Shown one piece after another: positions 55,506 to 64,000 of a stretch of 64,000 bases of DNA (position 1 is its first letter; each line of letters opens with the position of its first letter). A program made the translations under genes and the position numbers. The notes beneath the pieces were generated by a model. The model had not been told where the DNA came from, did not search any database, and saw only the letters and a program-made list of their open reading frames with translations. This DNA comes from Vicia villosa (lineage: Eukaryota > Streptophyta > Magnoliopsida > Fabales > Fabaceae). The stretch lies in the NCBI RefSeq assembly GCF_029867415.1, contig NW_026705154.1, forward strand, positions 558,001 to 622,000. The letters run 5' to 3'.

Positions 55506-57998
55506 ATGGCGGGAAGGAATGATGCTGCAATAGCTGCTGCTTTGGAAGCAATGGCTCAAGTTTTGGATAACCAACAGCATGGTGGAGAGAGTGATGCTTC
55601 TCGGAGTTTGGCTACCTTCCAAAGAGAGAACCCTCCTGTGTTTAAGGGAACTTATGATCCTGATGGCGCTTTGACATGGCTTAAAGAGATTGAGAGGATT
55701 TTTCGTGTCATGGATTGCACTCCTGAACAGAAGGTTCGGTATGGGACTCATATGCTAGCGGTTGAGGCGGATGATTGGTGGCTAGAGACCCGTAGGAGAT
55801 TGGAAGCGAGTGGTGAAGATATCTCTTGGATTGTGTTTCGCATGGAGTTCTTAAGGAAGTACTTTCCTGAAGATGTCCGTGGCAAGAAGGAAATTGAATT
55901 TCTTGAGCTAAGTCAAGGGAACAAATCGGTGGTGGAGTATGCTGCTAAGTTTGGTGAATTGGCTAAGTTTTACCAATACTATGATGGACCAAATGGTGAG
56001 TTTTCCAAGTGCATTAAGTTTGAGAATGGGTTGCGTCCAGAGATTAAGAAGGCGATTAGTTACCAGAAGATTCGCATCTTTGCTGATTTGGTTGATTGTT
56101 GTCGGATCTATGAAGAGGACAACAATGCGCATTATCGTGTGATAAGTGAGAAGAGGGGAAAGGGTTATCAAGGTCGTGGTAAGCCTTATGATGTTCCGAG
56201 TGGAAAGGGTAAGCAGAAAGTTACTGATGGCAAGAGAACTAGTGGGGGAGATGCACCTGCTGGTGTTACGTGCTTCAAGTGTGGCAAGGTTGGCCATAAG
56301 AGCACTGTGTGTACTGCTGGTGCCATGAGGTGTTACCGTTGTGGAGAGACTGGACATACGTCACCTGCTTGCAAGCATAAGCAGATGGTGTGTTTCAACT
56401 GTGGTGAAGAAGGACATATTGGAAGCAAGTGTCAGAAACCAAAGAAGGAGCAATCTAGTGGAAAGGTGTTTGCCTTGTCAGGAACTCAGACCACTAGTGA
56501 GGATTCGCTCATCAGAGGTACTTGTTTCATTAATAGCATTCCTTTAATTACTATTATTGATACCGGTGCTTCTCATTGCTTTATATCTTCTGATTGTGTT
56601 AATCGATTGGGTCTTGTGTTGTCTGCTATGAACGGAGAGATGGTTGTCGATACTCCGGCTAAGGGTTCGGTGACCACTTCTCTTGTGTGCTTGAAGTGTC
56701 CCGTGTCGATTTTTGATAGAGACTTTCTTGTTGATTTTGTGTGCTTGCCGTTGAGAGGTTTGGATGTGATCTTGGGGATGAACTGGTTAGAGCATAACCG
56801 TGTTCACATCAATTGCTATGATAAGTCTGTGAGGTTTTCTTCTCCTGAAGAGGAAAGCCTAGAGTTGTTATCGACCAGACAGTTTCGTTTGTTGATGAAA
56901 GAAGATGTTCAAGTGTTTGCTTTGGTTGCATCAATGTCTGTGGAGAACCAAGCGATCATAGAGGAATTGAAGGTGGTGTGCGATTTTCCTGAAGTTTTCC
57001 CTGATGAAATTCCTGATGTACCGCCTGAGAGAGAAGTTGAGTTCTCTATTGAATTGGTACCTGGCACTAGACCGGTGTCTATGGCACCGTACAGGATGTC
57101 TGCATCTGAATTGTCAGAATTGAAGAAGCAGTTGGAAGAATTGCTTGAGAAGAGGTTTGTGAGACCTAGTGTGTCGCCGTGGGGAGCTCCAGTGTTATTG
57201 GTTAAGAAGAAGGATGGAAGTATGAGACTTTGTATTGATTATCGTCAGTTGAATAAGGTGACAATCAAGAACAAGTATCCACTTCCAAGAATTGATGACT
57301 TGATGGATCAATTGGTTGGTGCTCGTGTGTTTAGCAAGATCGATTTGAGGTCGGGTTACCATCAGATTAAAGTGAAAGATGAGGATATGCAAAAGACGGC
57401 TTTCAGAACCCGTTATGGACATTATGAGTATTTCGTGATGCCCTTTGGTGTTACTAATGCACCTGGAGTATTTATGGAGTACATGAACCGTATTTTTCAT
57501 GAGTATCTGGATCGTTTTGTGGTGGTGTTCATTGATGATATTTTGATTTACTCTAAATCAGAATCAGATCATGCTGAGCATTTGAAGTTAACATTGCAAG
57601 TCTTGAAAGAGAAGAAGTTGTATGCTAAGTTATCCAAGTGTGAGTTCTGGCTGAAGGAAGTTAGTTTTCTGGGGCATGTCATTTCTGGTGATGGCATTGC
57701 CGTGGATCCGTCTAAAGTTGATGCCGTGTTGAGATGGGATACTCCTAAGTCGGCTACCGAGATTCGAAGCTTTTTGGGACTAGCCGGTTATTATAGAAGG
57801 TTCATTGAAGGTTTCTCTAAGTTAGCCCTTCCGTTGACTAAGTTGACTTGTAAGGGTAAGGCTTTCGTGTGGGACATTTCTTATGAAGATAGTTTTACCG
57901 AGTTGAAGAAAAGGTTGACGTCGGCACCGATTTTGATATTGCCTAATCCGGAAGGATCGTTTTTGTGGTTTATTGTGATGCTTCTAAGATGGGTTTAG
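55506..57998 (+). CDS. Tekay Gag, protease, RT and start of RNase H (830 aa to frame break)
   Basis: The start ATG ([20 protein letters not shown]) lies 12 nt after the candidate acceptor. The Gag core is at about 55-170 ([31 protein letters not shown]). Three CCHC knuckles sit at about 256 ([14 protein letters not shown]), 275 ([14 protein letters not shown]) and 296 ([14 protein letters not shown]); three is more than the usual one or two. The protease active site DTGAS is at about 352 and [10 protein letters not shown] follows. RT is at about 515-700 with [20 protein letters not shown] and catalytic FIDDILIYS at about 675. RNase H begins at about 790. The frame is lost at a TTTTT run near 57961-57965; the following codons are out of frame to the stop at 57998. 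Downstream sequence stays coding in another frame from 57965, so this is one gene with a single disruption. Confidence 0.95.
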   Translation: MAGRNDAAIAAALEAMAQVLDNQQHGGESDASRSLATFQRENPPVFKGTYDPDGALTWLKEIERIFRVMDCTPEQKVRYGTHMLAVEADDWWLETRRRLEASGEDISWIVFRMEFLRKYFPEDVRGKKEIEFLELSQGNKSVVEYAAKFGELAKFYQYYDGPNGEFSKCIKFENGLRPEIKKAISYQKIRIFADLVDCCRIYEEDNNAHYRVISEKRGKGYQGRGKPYDVPSGKGKQKVTDGKRTSGGDAPAGVTCFKCGKVGHKSTVCTAGAMRCYRCGETGHTSPACKHKQMVCFNCGEEGHIGSKCQKPKKEQSSGKVFALSGTQTTSEDSLIRGTCFINSIPLITIIDTGASHCFISSDCVNRLGLVLSAMNGEMVVDTPAKGSVTTSLVCLKCPVSIFDRDFLVDFVCLPLRGLDVILGMNWLEHNRVHINCYDKSVRFSSPEEESLELLSTRQFRLLMKEDVQVFALVASMSVENQAIIEELKVVCDFPEVFPDEIPDVPPEREVEFSIELVPGTRPVSMAPYRMSASELSELKKQLEELLEKRFVRPSVSPWGAPVLLVKKKDGSMRLCIDYRQLNKVTIKNKYPLPRIDDLMDQLVGARVFSKIDLRSGYHQIKVKDEDMQKTAFRTRYGHYEYFVMPFGVTNAPGVFMEYMNRIFHEYLDRFVVVFIDDILIYSKSESDHAEHLKLTLQVLKEKKLYAKLSKCEFWLKEVSFLGHVISGDGIAVDPSKVDAVLRWDTPKSATEIRSFLGLAGYYRRFIEGFSKLALPLTKLTCKGKAFVWDISYEDSFTELKKRLTSAPILILPNPEGSFLWFIVMLLRWV

Positions 57999-59863
57999 GA
58001 GGTGTGCTCATGCAAAATGGTAAAGTTGTTGCTTATGCATCAAGACAGTTGAGAGTTCATGAGAAGAACTATCCTACGCATGATTTGGAACTTGCTGCTG
58101 TAGTGTTCGTGTTGAAGATTTGGAGGCATTATCTATATGGTTCTAGATTTGAAGTCTTTAGCGACCATAAGAGCTTAAAGTATTTGTTTGATCAGAAGGA
58201 ATTGAATATGAGACAACGAAGGTGGTTAGAGCTGTTGAAAGATTATGATTTCAGTTTAAATTACTATCCAGGAAAAGCTAATGTTGTTGCCGATGCCTTG
58301 AGTCGCAAGACTTTGCATATGTCGACAATGATGGTTAAGGAGTTGGAATTAATTGAGCAATTTAGAGATATGAGTTTGGTATGTGAAGTGACCCCTACGA
58401 GTGTTCGAATGGGTATGTTGAAGATTAACAATGATTTTCTGGATAGTATCAAGGGAGCCCAGAAGTTGGATATGAAATTGGTTGATTCGATGATTGGAGT
58501 CGATCAAGCTGAGAATGGTGATTTCAAGTTGGATGTGCATGGTGTGTTGAGGTTTCATGATCGGATTTGTATACCTGATGATGTGGATTTGAAAAGATCT
58601 ATTCTTGAGGAAGGTCATAAGAGTAATCTGAGTATTCATCCCGGAGCTACGAAGATGTACCAAGATTTGAAGAGTTTGTTTTGGTGGCCTGGAATGAAGC
58701 GTGACATAGCTCAGTTTGTGTATGCATGTTTGACTTGTCAGAAGTCGAAGGTTGAACATCAGAAGCCTGCCGGTTTAATGCAACCGTTGGAAGTCCCGGA
58801 ATGGAAATGGGATAGTATTTCCATGGATTTTGTGACAAGTTTGCCGAATACCATGAGAGGATATGATTCGATTTGGGTGATTGTTGATAGGCTTACGAAG
58901 TCGGCTCATTTCATACCTATTAACATCACTTATCCGGTTTCAAAGTTGGCGGAAATTTATGTCCGTGTGATTGTGAATTTACATGGTGTTCCTTTGTGTA
59001 TTGTTTCGGATAGAGATCCGAGGTTCACTTCAGATTTTTGGAAGAGTTTGCAAGAGGCGTTGGGTTCTAAGTTGAGGTTGAGTTCGGCGTATCATCCTCA
59101 GACCGATGGTCAAACGGAGAGAACGATTCAATCTTTGGAGGACTTGTTGAGATCTTGTGTTCTTGAGCAGGGAGGTACGTGGGATACTTATCTTCCATTG
59201 ATAGAGTTCACATACAACAATAGTTACCATTTGAGTATCGGTATGGCACCGTTTGAAGCGTTGTATGGTCGGAGATGTAGGACTCCGTTGTGTTGGCATG
59301 AAACGGGTGAGAGTGTAGTACTTGGACCTGAGATTGTTCGAGAAACTACCGAGAAGGTTAAGTTGATCCGTGAGAAGATGAAGACTTCGCAAAGTAGGCA
59401 GAAGAGTTATCATGACAAGAGGAGGAAAGATTTAGAATTCCAAGCTGGTGATCACGTATTCTTGAGAGTTACGCCGGTTACCGGTGTAGGACGAGCTTTG
59501 AAGTCGAAGAAGCTCACTCCTCGTTTTATTGGACCGTATCAGATTTCAGAGAGGGTTGGTAATGTGGCGTATAGGGTGGCTTTACCGCCTAATCTTTCGA
59601 ATTTGCATGATGTGTTTCACGTGTCGCAACTTCGGAAGTACATTCCTAATCCTTCGCATGTAATTCATATGGATGATGTACAAGTGTGGGATAATCTCAC
59701 GGTGGAGACTATGCCGATAAGAATTGAGGATCGAGAGACGAAGGCGCTTAGAGGAAAAGAGATTGCTTTGGTAAAGGTGGTTTGGTCGGGAACTATCGGT
59801 GAAAGTATGACGTGGGAACTGGAGAGCAAGATGCGCGAGTCGTATCCTGAGTTATTCAATTGA
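57965..59863 (+). CDS. Tekay RNase H, integrase and chromodomain (632 aa, downstream of frame break)
   Basis: The segment opens inside RNase H ([17 protein letters not shown]) with the catalytic Asp in YCDAS, then [20 protein letters not shown] and the [10 protein letters not shown] end. Integrase has the zinc-binding H-C-C part at about 224-260 ([28 protein letters not shown]). Its DDE core follows: D in SMDFVTSLP (about 287), D in [10 protein letters not shown] (about 348) and E in [12 protein letters not shown] (about 385). The [19 protein letters not shown] and HVSQLRKY blocks follow, then a C-terminal chromodomain-like segment ([20 protein letters not shown]), thought in chromoviruses to guide integration to heterochromatin. 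It has no start of its own and depends on the upstream frame. Confidence 0.95.
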   Translation: MVYCDASKMGLGGVLMQNGKVVAYASRQLRVHEKNYPTHDLELAAVVFVLKIWRHYLYGSRFEVFSDHKSLKYLFDQKELNMRQRRWLELLKDYDFSLNYYPGKANVVADALSRKTLHMSTMMVKELELIEQFRDMSLVCEVTPTSVRMGMLKINNDFLDSIKGAQKLDMKLVDSMIGVDQAENGDFKLDVHGVLRFHDRICIPDDVDLKRSILEEGHKSNLSIHPGATKMYQDLKSLFWWPGMKRDIAQFVYACLTCQKSKVEHQKPAGLMQPLEVPEWKWDSISMDFVTSLPNTMRGYDSIWVIVDRLTKSAHFIPINITYPVSKLAEIYVRVIVNLHGVPLCIVSDRDPRFTSDFWKSLQEALGSKLRLSSAYHPQTDGQTERTIQSLEDLLRSCVLEQGGTWDTYLPLIEFTYNNSYHLSIGMAPFEALYGRRCRTPLCWHETGESVVLGPEIVRETTEKVKLIREKMKTSQSRQKSYHDKRRKDLEFQAGDHVFLRVTPVTGVGRALKSKKLTPRFIGPYQISERVGNVAYRVALPPNLSNLHDVFHVSQLRKYIPNPSHVIHMDDVQVWDNLTVETMPIRIEDRETKALRGKEIALVKVVWSGTIGESMTWELESKMRESYPELFN

Positions 59864-59888
59864 GGTAATTTTCGAGGACGAAAATATT

Positions 59889-59904
59889 CTAAGTGGGGGA
59901 GAGT
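59889..59904 (+). other. Tekay polypurine tract
   Basis: CTAAGTGGGGGAGAGT directly precedes the 3' LTR start TGTAACGACC. Confidence 0.9.
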
Positions 59905-61985
59905 TGTAACGACCGTTTTTCTTTAATTCCTTATTTAAGTGATTTATGTGAATTAATTTTGATCTATGTGTTAATTATATGCTTAATTGATTTTATGTTG
60001 TTTTATTTGGGAATTATTAGTATATAATATAAGATAGTGAGTGTTGTTGATTATTGGGCCTAAGTTGGTATTAGTAAGTGAGGGGTGTTAATTAGAGCCC
60101 ATTAGTAATTTAAGATAGTAAGGGTTTAACAAAACAAGGGTTTTTAGGGGTTTTAGACTTAGAAGTTCATTTTGACAAAGTGGTGAAAGAAGAGAGAATA
60201 GAGGAGAGAAGAGGAGAATCTCAAGGTTGAAGATAGAGTTGGCTTCAATCCAAAACCTAAGGTAAGGGTGGGATTCTTTCATGCTAAAGGGATGTATGAT
60301 GATGTTTTGGGTGGGGTTTTGATTGTATGTTGTTATCCATGATTGTGTAGAAGTTGAATAGAGATTGTTAGGGTTTATGATTAACTTCTATGAGATTATG
60401 AATCTAAGCATGATTGAAGATGTTATGATGTTATAAGACCCATAATATGTATTGTATTCGTGTTTATATCATGCATTCTGTGGTTGTTCGTGATGTTTGA
60501 TGTTTCCAACTTGATTGGGTTGAGTTTGGGGGTTTTGAGATGGGTTTTCGTATGTTGTTTCTGTGTTTTGGGGGTTTCTGAAATCGCCAGTTCGCGCCGC
60601 GAACCCTTGTGCGCGCCGCGAACCTCTTGGCAGAAACTTGGGAAAAATTGGATCTGCTCAGTTCGCGCCGCGACCCCTTGTTGGCGCCGCGAACTGCTTG
60701 GCAGAAAGTTGAGGATTTTTGGATTCGCTCAGTTCACGCCGCGAACCCTGTTGGCGCCGCGAACCCTGTTTTGCAGAATTTTTCCAAACTTTGAAATGAC
60801 GTAACTTTTGAACCGTAACTCCTTTTTAAGTGCCGTTTGAACCTATGCGAAGCTATAATTGAAACCTTTCTGATGAATGTGATCTAAGAATGCTTGTAAA
60901 CCTTTTTGAATCCTTCTTTGAATGTATTTGTTGATGTTATGATTTGTGTGGTGAAGTGATGTGTTGTTGTATGATGATGCAACGTAGCGACGTGATTGGG
61001 AAGTGGTGAATTACTATAAAAGTAATGATGCTTAGTCGGTATTTGTGATGTATTTGTGAATGTCGTGTTTGTATGGATGTTGCGTCTAGTGAGTCACATT
61101 CATTGCATAAAGAGACGGTGGCCTTAATGGTAAAAAGTGACGGTGGCCTTAATGGCAATTAGCGACGGTGTGCCCAATGGCAAATCTTGAGACGTGGGAG
61201 TGTTACTCCAAATGGTACCACATGCATTTGCATAAGTCGAGTCACATGTGAGTTGCATTCGAGTCTTACTTGGTTTTGATGTGGTGACTTGATGATGAGA
61301 TATTTGTTGTGATTGTATGGAATTTCACTTGCGAATTGTATTTATTGCCATAGTTGAATTGATGACATTGTTGTCATTTCTTATTTGATTATGTGATGTG
61401 AAATTGTTGTATTGAGTATTGTGGTGAGAGGTGGTGACCAATGTATGATCTTTTCTCTTTCTTGGAATGTTATCATACGTTTCTTTATAATGAATGATAT
61501 CTCACCCCTTATGTTTGAATGTTACCCTCCGTTGGTAACGTGCCGGTAACGACGTGGAGTAGCCGTGTACCTTATAGCTCGAGTCGGTGTGTCAATGCTC
61601 TGATATGTAGCACTCGGGGGGGGGGGGGGGGGGGGATGTTGCGATACTTGCTTGTGTCTTGTTTTATGTTGTTTATCTTTTCTTGAACTTTGATGTTATG
61701 TTGTGTGGGCATGTTTTAGGCCTATTGTGCCATGTTCACAAGAATACAAGATTTGGATATTGTGTTGTTATTTGGATTCCGCTGCAATATGATGAATTTG
61801 TTTGGATTTAGATGTTCAATGAATTATGAGTTTCCTCCGATATAAGTGTTATGTATCCATGTACTTTGAGCATGAATTATAGTTTTGTTTAAGTCGAATA
61901 TGTGATGCCTTAAATTTGTTACTTGCGCCGATGTTTTATACTCTGATATCTCTTAATAATTGTGGGGTAGATTTGGGGTGTTACA
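59905..61985 (+). repeat. Tekay 3' LTR
   Basis: This is 9 bp longer than the 5' LTR, entirely through a G20 versus G11 run (61616-61635). About 19 substitutions separate the two by eye, five of them in or beside the palindrome cluster (60590-60764). Confidence 0.95.
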
Positions 61986-62608
61986 AATCTTATGTATATT
62001 TATCGCTCACGGCGTTGTATAAAACTTGCTTTACAAATCGTTACTGTTATCTTCCTTAATCTTTTTGCATTTATGTTTGGGATTTGTGTTGCTTTAGAGA
62101 TAAACTTCACAGATTATGATTAGGGATAAATTTCTGTTAGTTTCTAAACTCTAGAGATAGATTTAGAGCTGACAATCACTTGTGTGTTGAAGCTTAATGC
62201 TTTCGTATTTGAGCGGCGCGAGAGAGATTGCCGACACGAGAATACGAATGTTCTCGCAGCTTTGCGTTAGAGATAACCTCACTTATGAGTTGTCTCGTAG
62301 GTCCTCCAGAGATGGACGCTAATGTGAGAGACACGTGATGGTAAGGATGAGTAACGTATGTTGAGTGCAACTGATCGATAAGTTTAAGTTTGTGACGAGT
62401 GAGTATATTTGCATGCCTGATAAGTTATTTCTCTCCTAAGAATGTGTTTACTTTTTTCTGTCTATATCTTTTTACCTTTTGAACATTCAAACCAAAGCTC
62501 GAAACTATATAAACAGTTGAATGGCATTCCACCATCTCTGTGGACACGATAAATCCTGGAGTAATATTTCCAAATCTTTTGTTGCTTGTCGTTATGCCTG
62601 CTTCAACA
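61986..62608 (+). repeat. Athila-like 3' LTR, right part
   Basis: It resumes after Tekay at the second AATCT and continues colinear with 49980-50601, ending CTTCAACA at 62608. No TSD could be paired because the 5' end of the element is lost. Confidence 0.85.
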
Positions 62609-62873
62609 GCTTCCCCCTAGGCTTCAAAGGCTTCAGGGTCAGCAGGGGCTTTAGGAACCTCATGTAATGTTGCATCATATGCCTGAGATTCCTGAGAGAG
62701 TCGACTACGAGAACTAGACGGTCGAGGCTGCGAAGTAGATGCATCATCAAACGAGTTATCAATAACCCATGACCTCGTGGTCTCATCGCCGCAACCCTCT
62801 AATGTCATACCGATGTAGGTTGGGACACACGCCCGACTATAATCCGACCAGTGTTGTTGTCAGACGTTGCACC
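62609..62873 (-). pseudogene. Unrecognised coding relic
   Basis: The minus strand has an open run with CVPTYIGMTLEGCGDETTR and a Ser-rich stretch (STSQPRPSSSRSRLSQESQ). It is interrupted by a stop before HWSDYSRAC. Possibly the C-terminal part of a transposon-borne plant protein, but I cannot name a family. It is cut by the MITE at 62874. Confidence 0.35.
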
Positions 62874-63435
62874 TAGGGATGGCAATTTGGCTCATCCCCA
62901 GTGGGTACCCACAAAAACCCCCACATCGGATAGGGTAAATACCCATAAAAATTGGTATGGGCACGGGCACGAGTAATTACCCATTAAAATATGCGGGTAT
63001 GGGTGCGGGCACGGGTACTTTACTACCCACCCCGCCCTATACCCACACTATATATTTCTATAATGTCATTTATATTATTATATAAAAAAATGCATAATTC
63101 TAATTTTTTTTAAAAAAATATCGCTATTAAATCATTACACATTTTAATAAAAGTTTTTATTTGTTTCTTAACTCAACAATAACATACATCATTTTTTTAA
63201 TATTGTTAAAAAGACTTAAATTATATGATAATTTGTAATTAAATGATTTAATTTTACTATAAATGCGGGTAAACGGGTACGGGTATGGGCATTGAGGTAC
63301 CCACAGAGTACGGGTACGGGCATTAATATTGATACCCACGCGGGTTTGGGCTCAGGTACGGGGATCTTTTTAAACTGCGGGTATGGGGACGAGTACTATA
63401 GTACCCTGCCCAAACCCTGCCCATTGCCATCCCTA
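62874..63435. mobile_element. hAT-type MITE (562 bp)
   Basis: Terminal repeats TAGGGATGGCAA and TTGCCATCCCTA are perfect, and the 8 bp TSD GTTGCACC (62866-62873 and 63436-63443) is perfect. Subterminal regions are rich in GGGTACGGGTATGGGC-type repeats in opposite orientations, leaving an AT-rich centre. It is non-coding and must be mobilised in trans. Confidence 0.95.
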
Positions 63436-63443
63436 GTTGCACC

Positions 63444-64000
63444 TGTGTTAGAAATAGAGATAGAGATAAATAACATGTCAGGAGAAATTCAAAATTTCCA
63501 CAAAATCACCCAATTTTATGCATGAGTAAAATCCGGAGATGTATCTCCGAAAACTATGTAGAGCAAATTTGGAGACGCATCTCCAGATAAAGCTACAATT
63601 TTGCTCCCATGGAATTTCTTGCTCTACTAGTGCCAAACAAGCTAAATGCATGTTCTTCAAGGCAACATATTTCGTTTACACTACTACCAAATGCGCCTAA
63701 AACAACTAATACAACTTAAAAAACTAACTATGAACCAAAACAACAAACAAATATTTGAAAAACCAAATGATATTGATTTATGAGAAAGAGAAGCTTGAAT
63801 GTTATGAGACGATGGAAAAAGCTCAAATGATATAGGCTTGATTGAATGGATGAAGAGTTAAAATCGTTGCAAAACTCAAATGTGTATTTTAGACAATTAA
63901 GAAGCAGAAAGAGAGAATGGTTTTGGTGTGGGATATGTATCAGAAGTGTTTGGAGATGCATCTCCAAACCACCCACAACTGTTTGAATAACTTGTGTTTA
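63444..64000. other. Unassigned sequence with GGAGATGCATCTCC palindromes
   Basis: No gene is visible. Three near-perfect palindromes occur: CGGAGATGTATCTCCG (63534-63549), TGGAGACGCATCTCCA (63570-63585) and TGGAGATGCATCTCCA (63951-63966). It is probably part of a further repeat cut by the window edge. Confidence 0.6.

Larger units (their letters stand above)
53317..61985 (+). mobile_element. Tekay-type chromovirus (Ty3/gypsy), nearly intact, 8.67 kb
   Basis: The perfect TSD AATCT lies at 53312-53316 and 61986-61990. LTRs are 53317-55388 (2072 bp) and 59905-61985 (2081 bp). By eye they differ at about 19 positions (about 1%) plus a G-run length change, so the insertion is recent. Between them are the initiator-Met PBS, gag, protease, RT, RNase H, integrase, a C-terminal chromodomain-like segment and the PPT. 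Only one frame disruption is seen in coding sequence. The chromodomain and domain order place it in the chromovirus group, Tekay-like. Confidence 0.95.
49555..62608 (+). mobile_element. Athila-like Ty3/gypsy deletion derivative, its 3' LTR split by Tekay
   Basis: The 5'-truncated LTR (about 49555-50601) is followed by the PBS TGGCATCGTTGCCGGGGA (50605-50622). A 2 kb noncoding interior, PPT (52654-52669) and 3' LTR (52670-53316 plus 61986-62608) follow. GCTTGTTGGGAGGCACCCCA (51081-51100) matches a motif familiar from the 3' noncoding part of Athila elements. No gag or pol remains, so almost the whole coding region has been lost. Confidence 0.8.

Overview
The window looks like intergenic heterochromatin of a large plant genome, most likely a legume of the pea/vetch type (tribe Fabeae). 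The organism is an inference. It rests on a very large Ogre-type Ty3/gypsy element with a 6.1 kb LTR and a PBS matching a tRNA-Arg-type primer, several Tat-type LTRs starting TGTCATACCC, chromovirus LTRs starting TGTAAC, and the AT-rich background. I found no intact non-transposon gene. Almost everything is nested transposable elements, and many joins are provable from target-site duplications (TSDs) or restored reading frames.

Layout. (1) Below 1 to 14714, minus strand: an Ogre element with pol (continuing off the left edge), a probable intron, gag-pro ORF2, ORF1, leader, PBS and one 5' LTR. (2) The Ogre ends inside an L1-type LINE on the minus strand, visible in pieces from 14715 to 25069. 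That LINE also carries a 2.9 kb Sirevirus-like deletion derivative (16426-19372, TSD ACAAT) in its endonuclease and a 4.8 kb hAT-type element (20044-24848) in ORF1. The hAT element contains a rearranged array of a short copia-like element (20283-22690). (3) 25206-25814: 3' end of a second LINE. (4) 25815 to about 32200: a decayed Tat-type gypsy element (minus) split by a chromovirus solo LTR (27355-29639). (5) 32371 to about 34490: a probable Helitron; then an unrecognised coding relic (34740-35468) and a TA microsatellite. (6) 36963-39189: another chromovirus solo LTR. (7) 39960-41737: 5' part of a copia element cut by a Tat/Ogre-like LTR (41738 onward), which is itself split by a solo LTR (43310-45565, TSD CAGAG). 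(8) 45921-49550: Tat LTR fragments around a SIRE/Maximus gag-protease fragment. (9) 49555-62608: an internally deleted Athila-like element whose 3' LTR holds a nearly intact, young Tekay-type chromovirus (53317-61985, TSD AATCT). (10) 62609-64000: an unrecognised coding relic with a hAT MITE (62874-63435, TSD GTTGCACC).

The most interesting signals are in noncoding parts of the retroelements. Three diverged chromovirus LTRs carry the 10-mer TGCTCTGATA in sense orientation. It is exactly complementary to the initiator-Met PBS of the Tekay copy and matches the 3' end of the primer tRNA. The same three LTRs share a purine-rich block followed by a strong splice donor (GGTAAGG). In the complete Tekay copy a good splice acceptor lies 12 nt before the gag ATG, predicting a 1.8 kb leader intron that removes the PBS, the complementary 10-mer, a cluster of GC-rich palindromes and many upstream ATGs. 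Clusters of short self-complementary repeats, each with a different sequence, occur in the LTRs of several unrelated families. The Ogre LTR also carries two tRNA-like A-box/B-box modules. All of these are sequence observations with inferred function.
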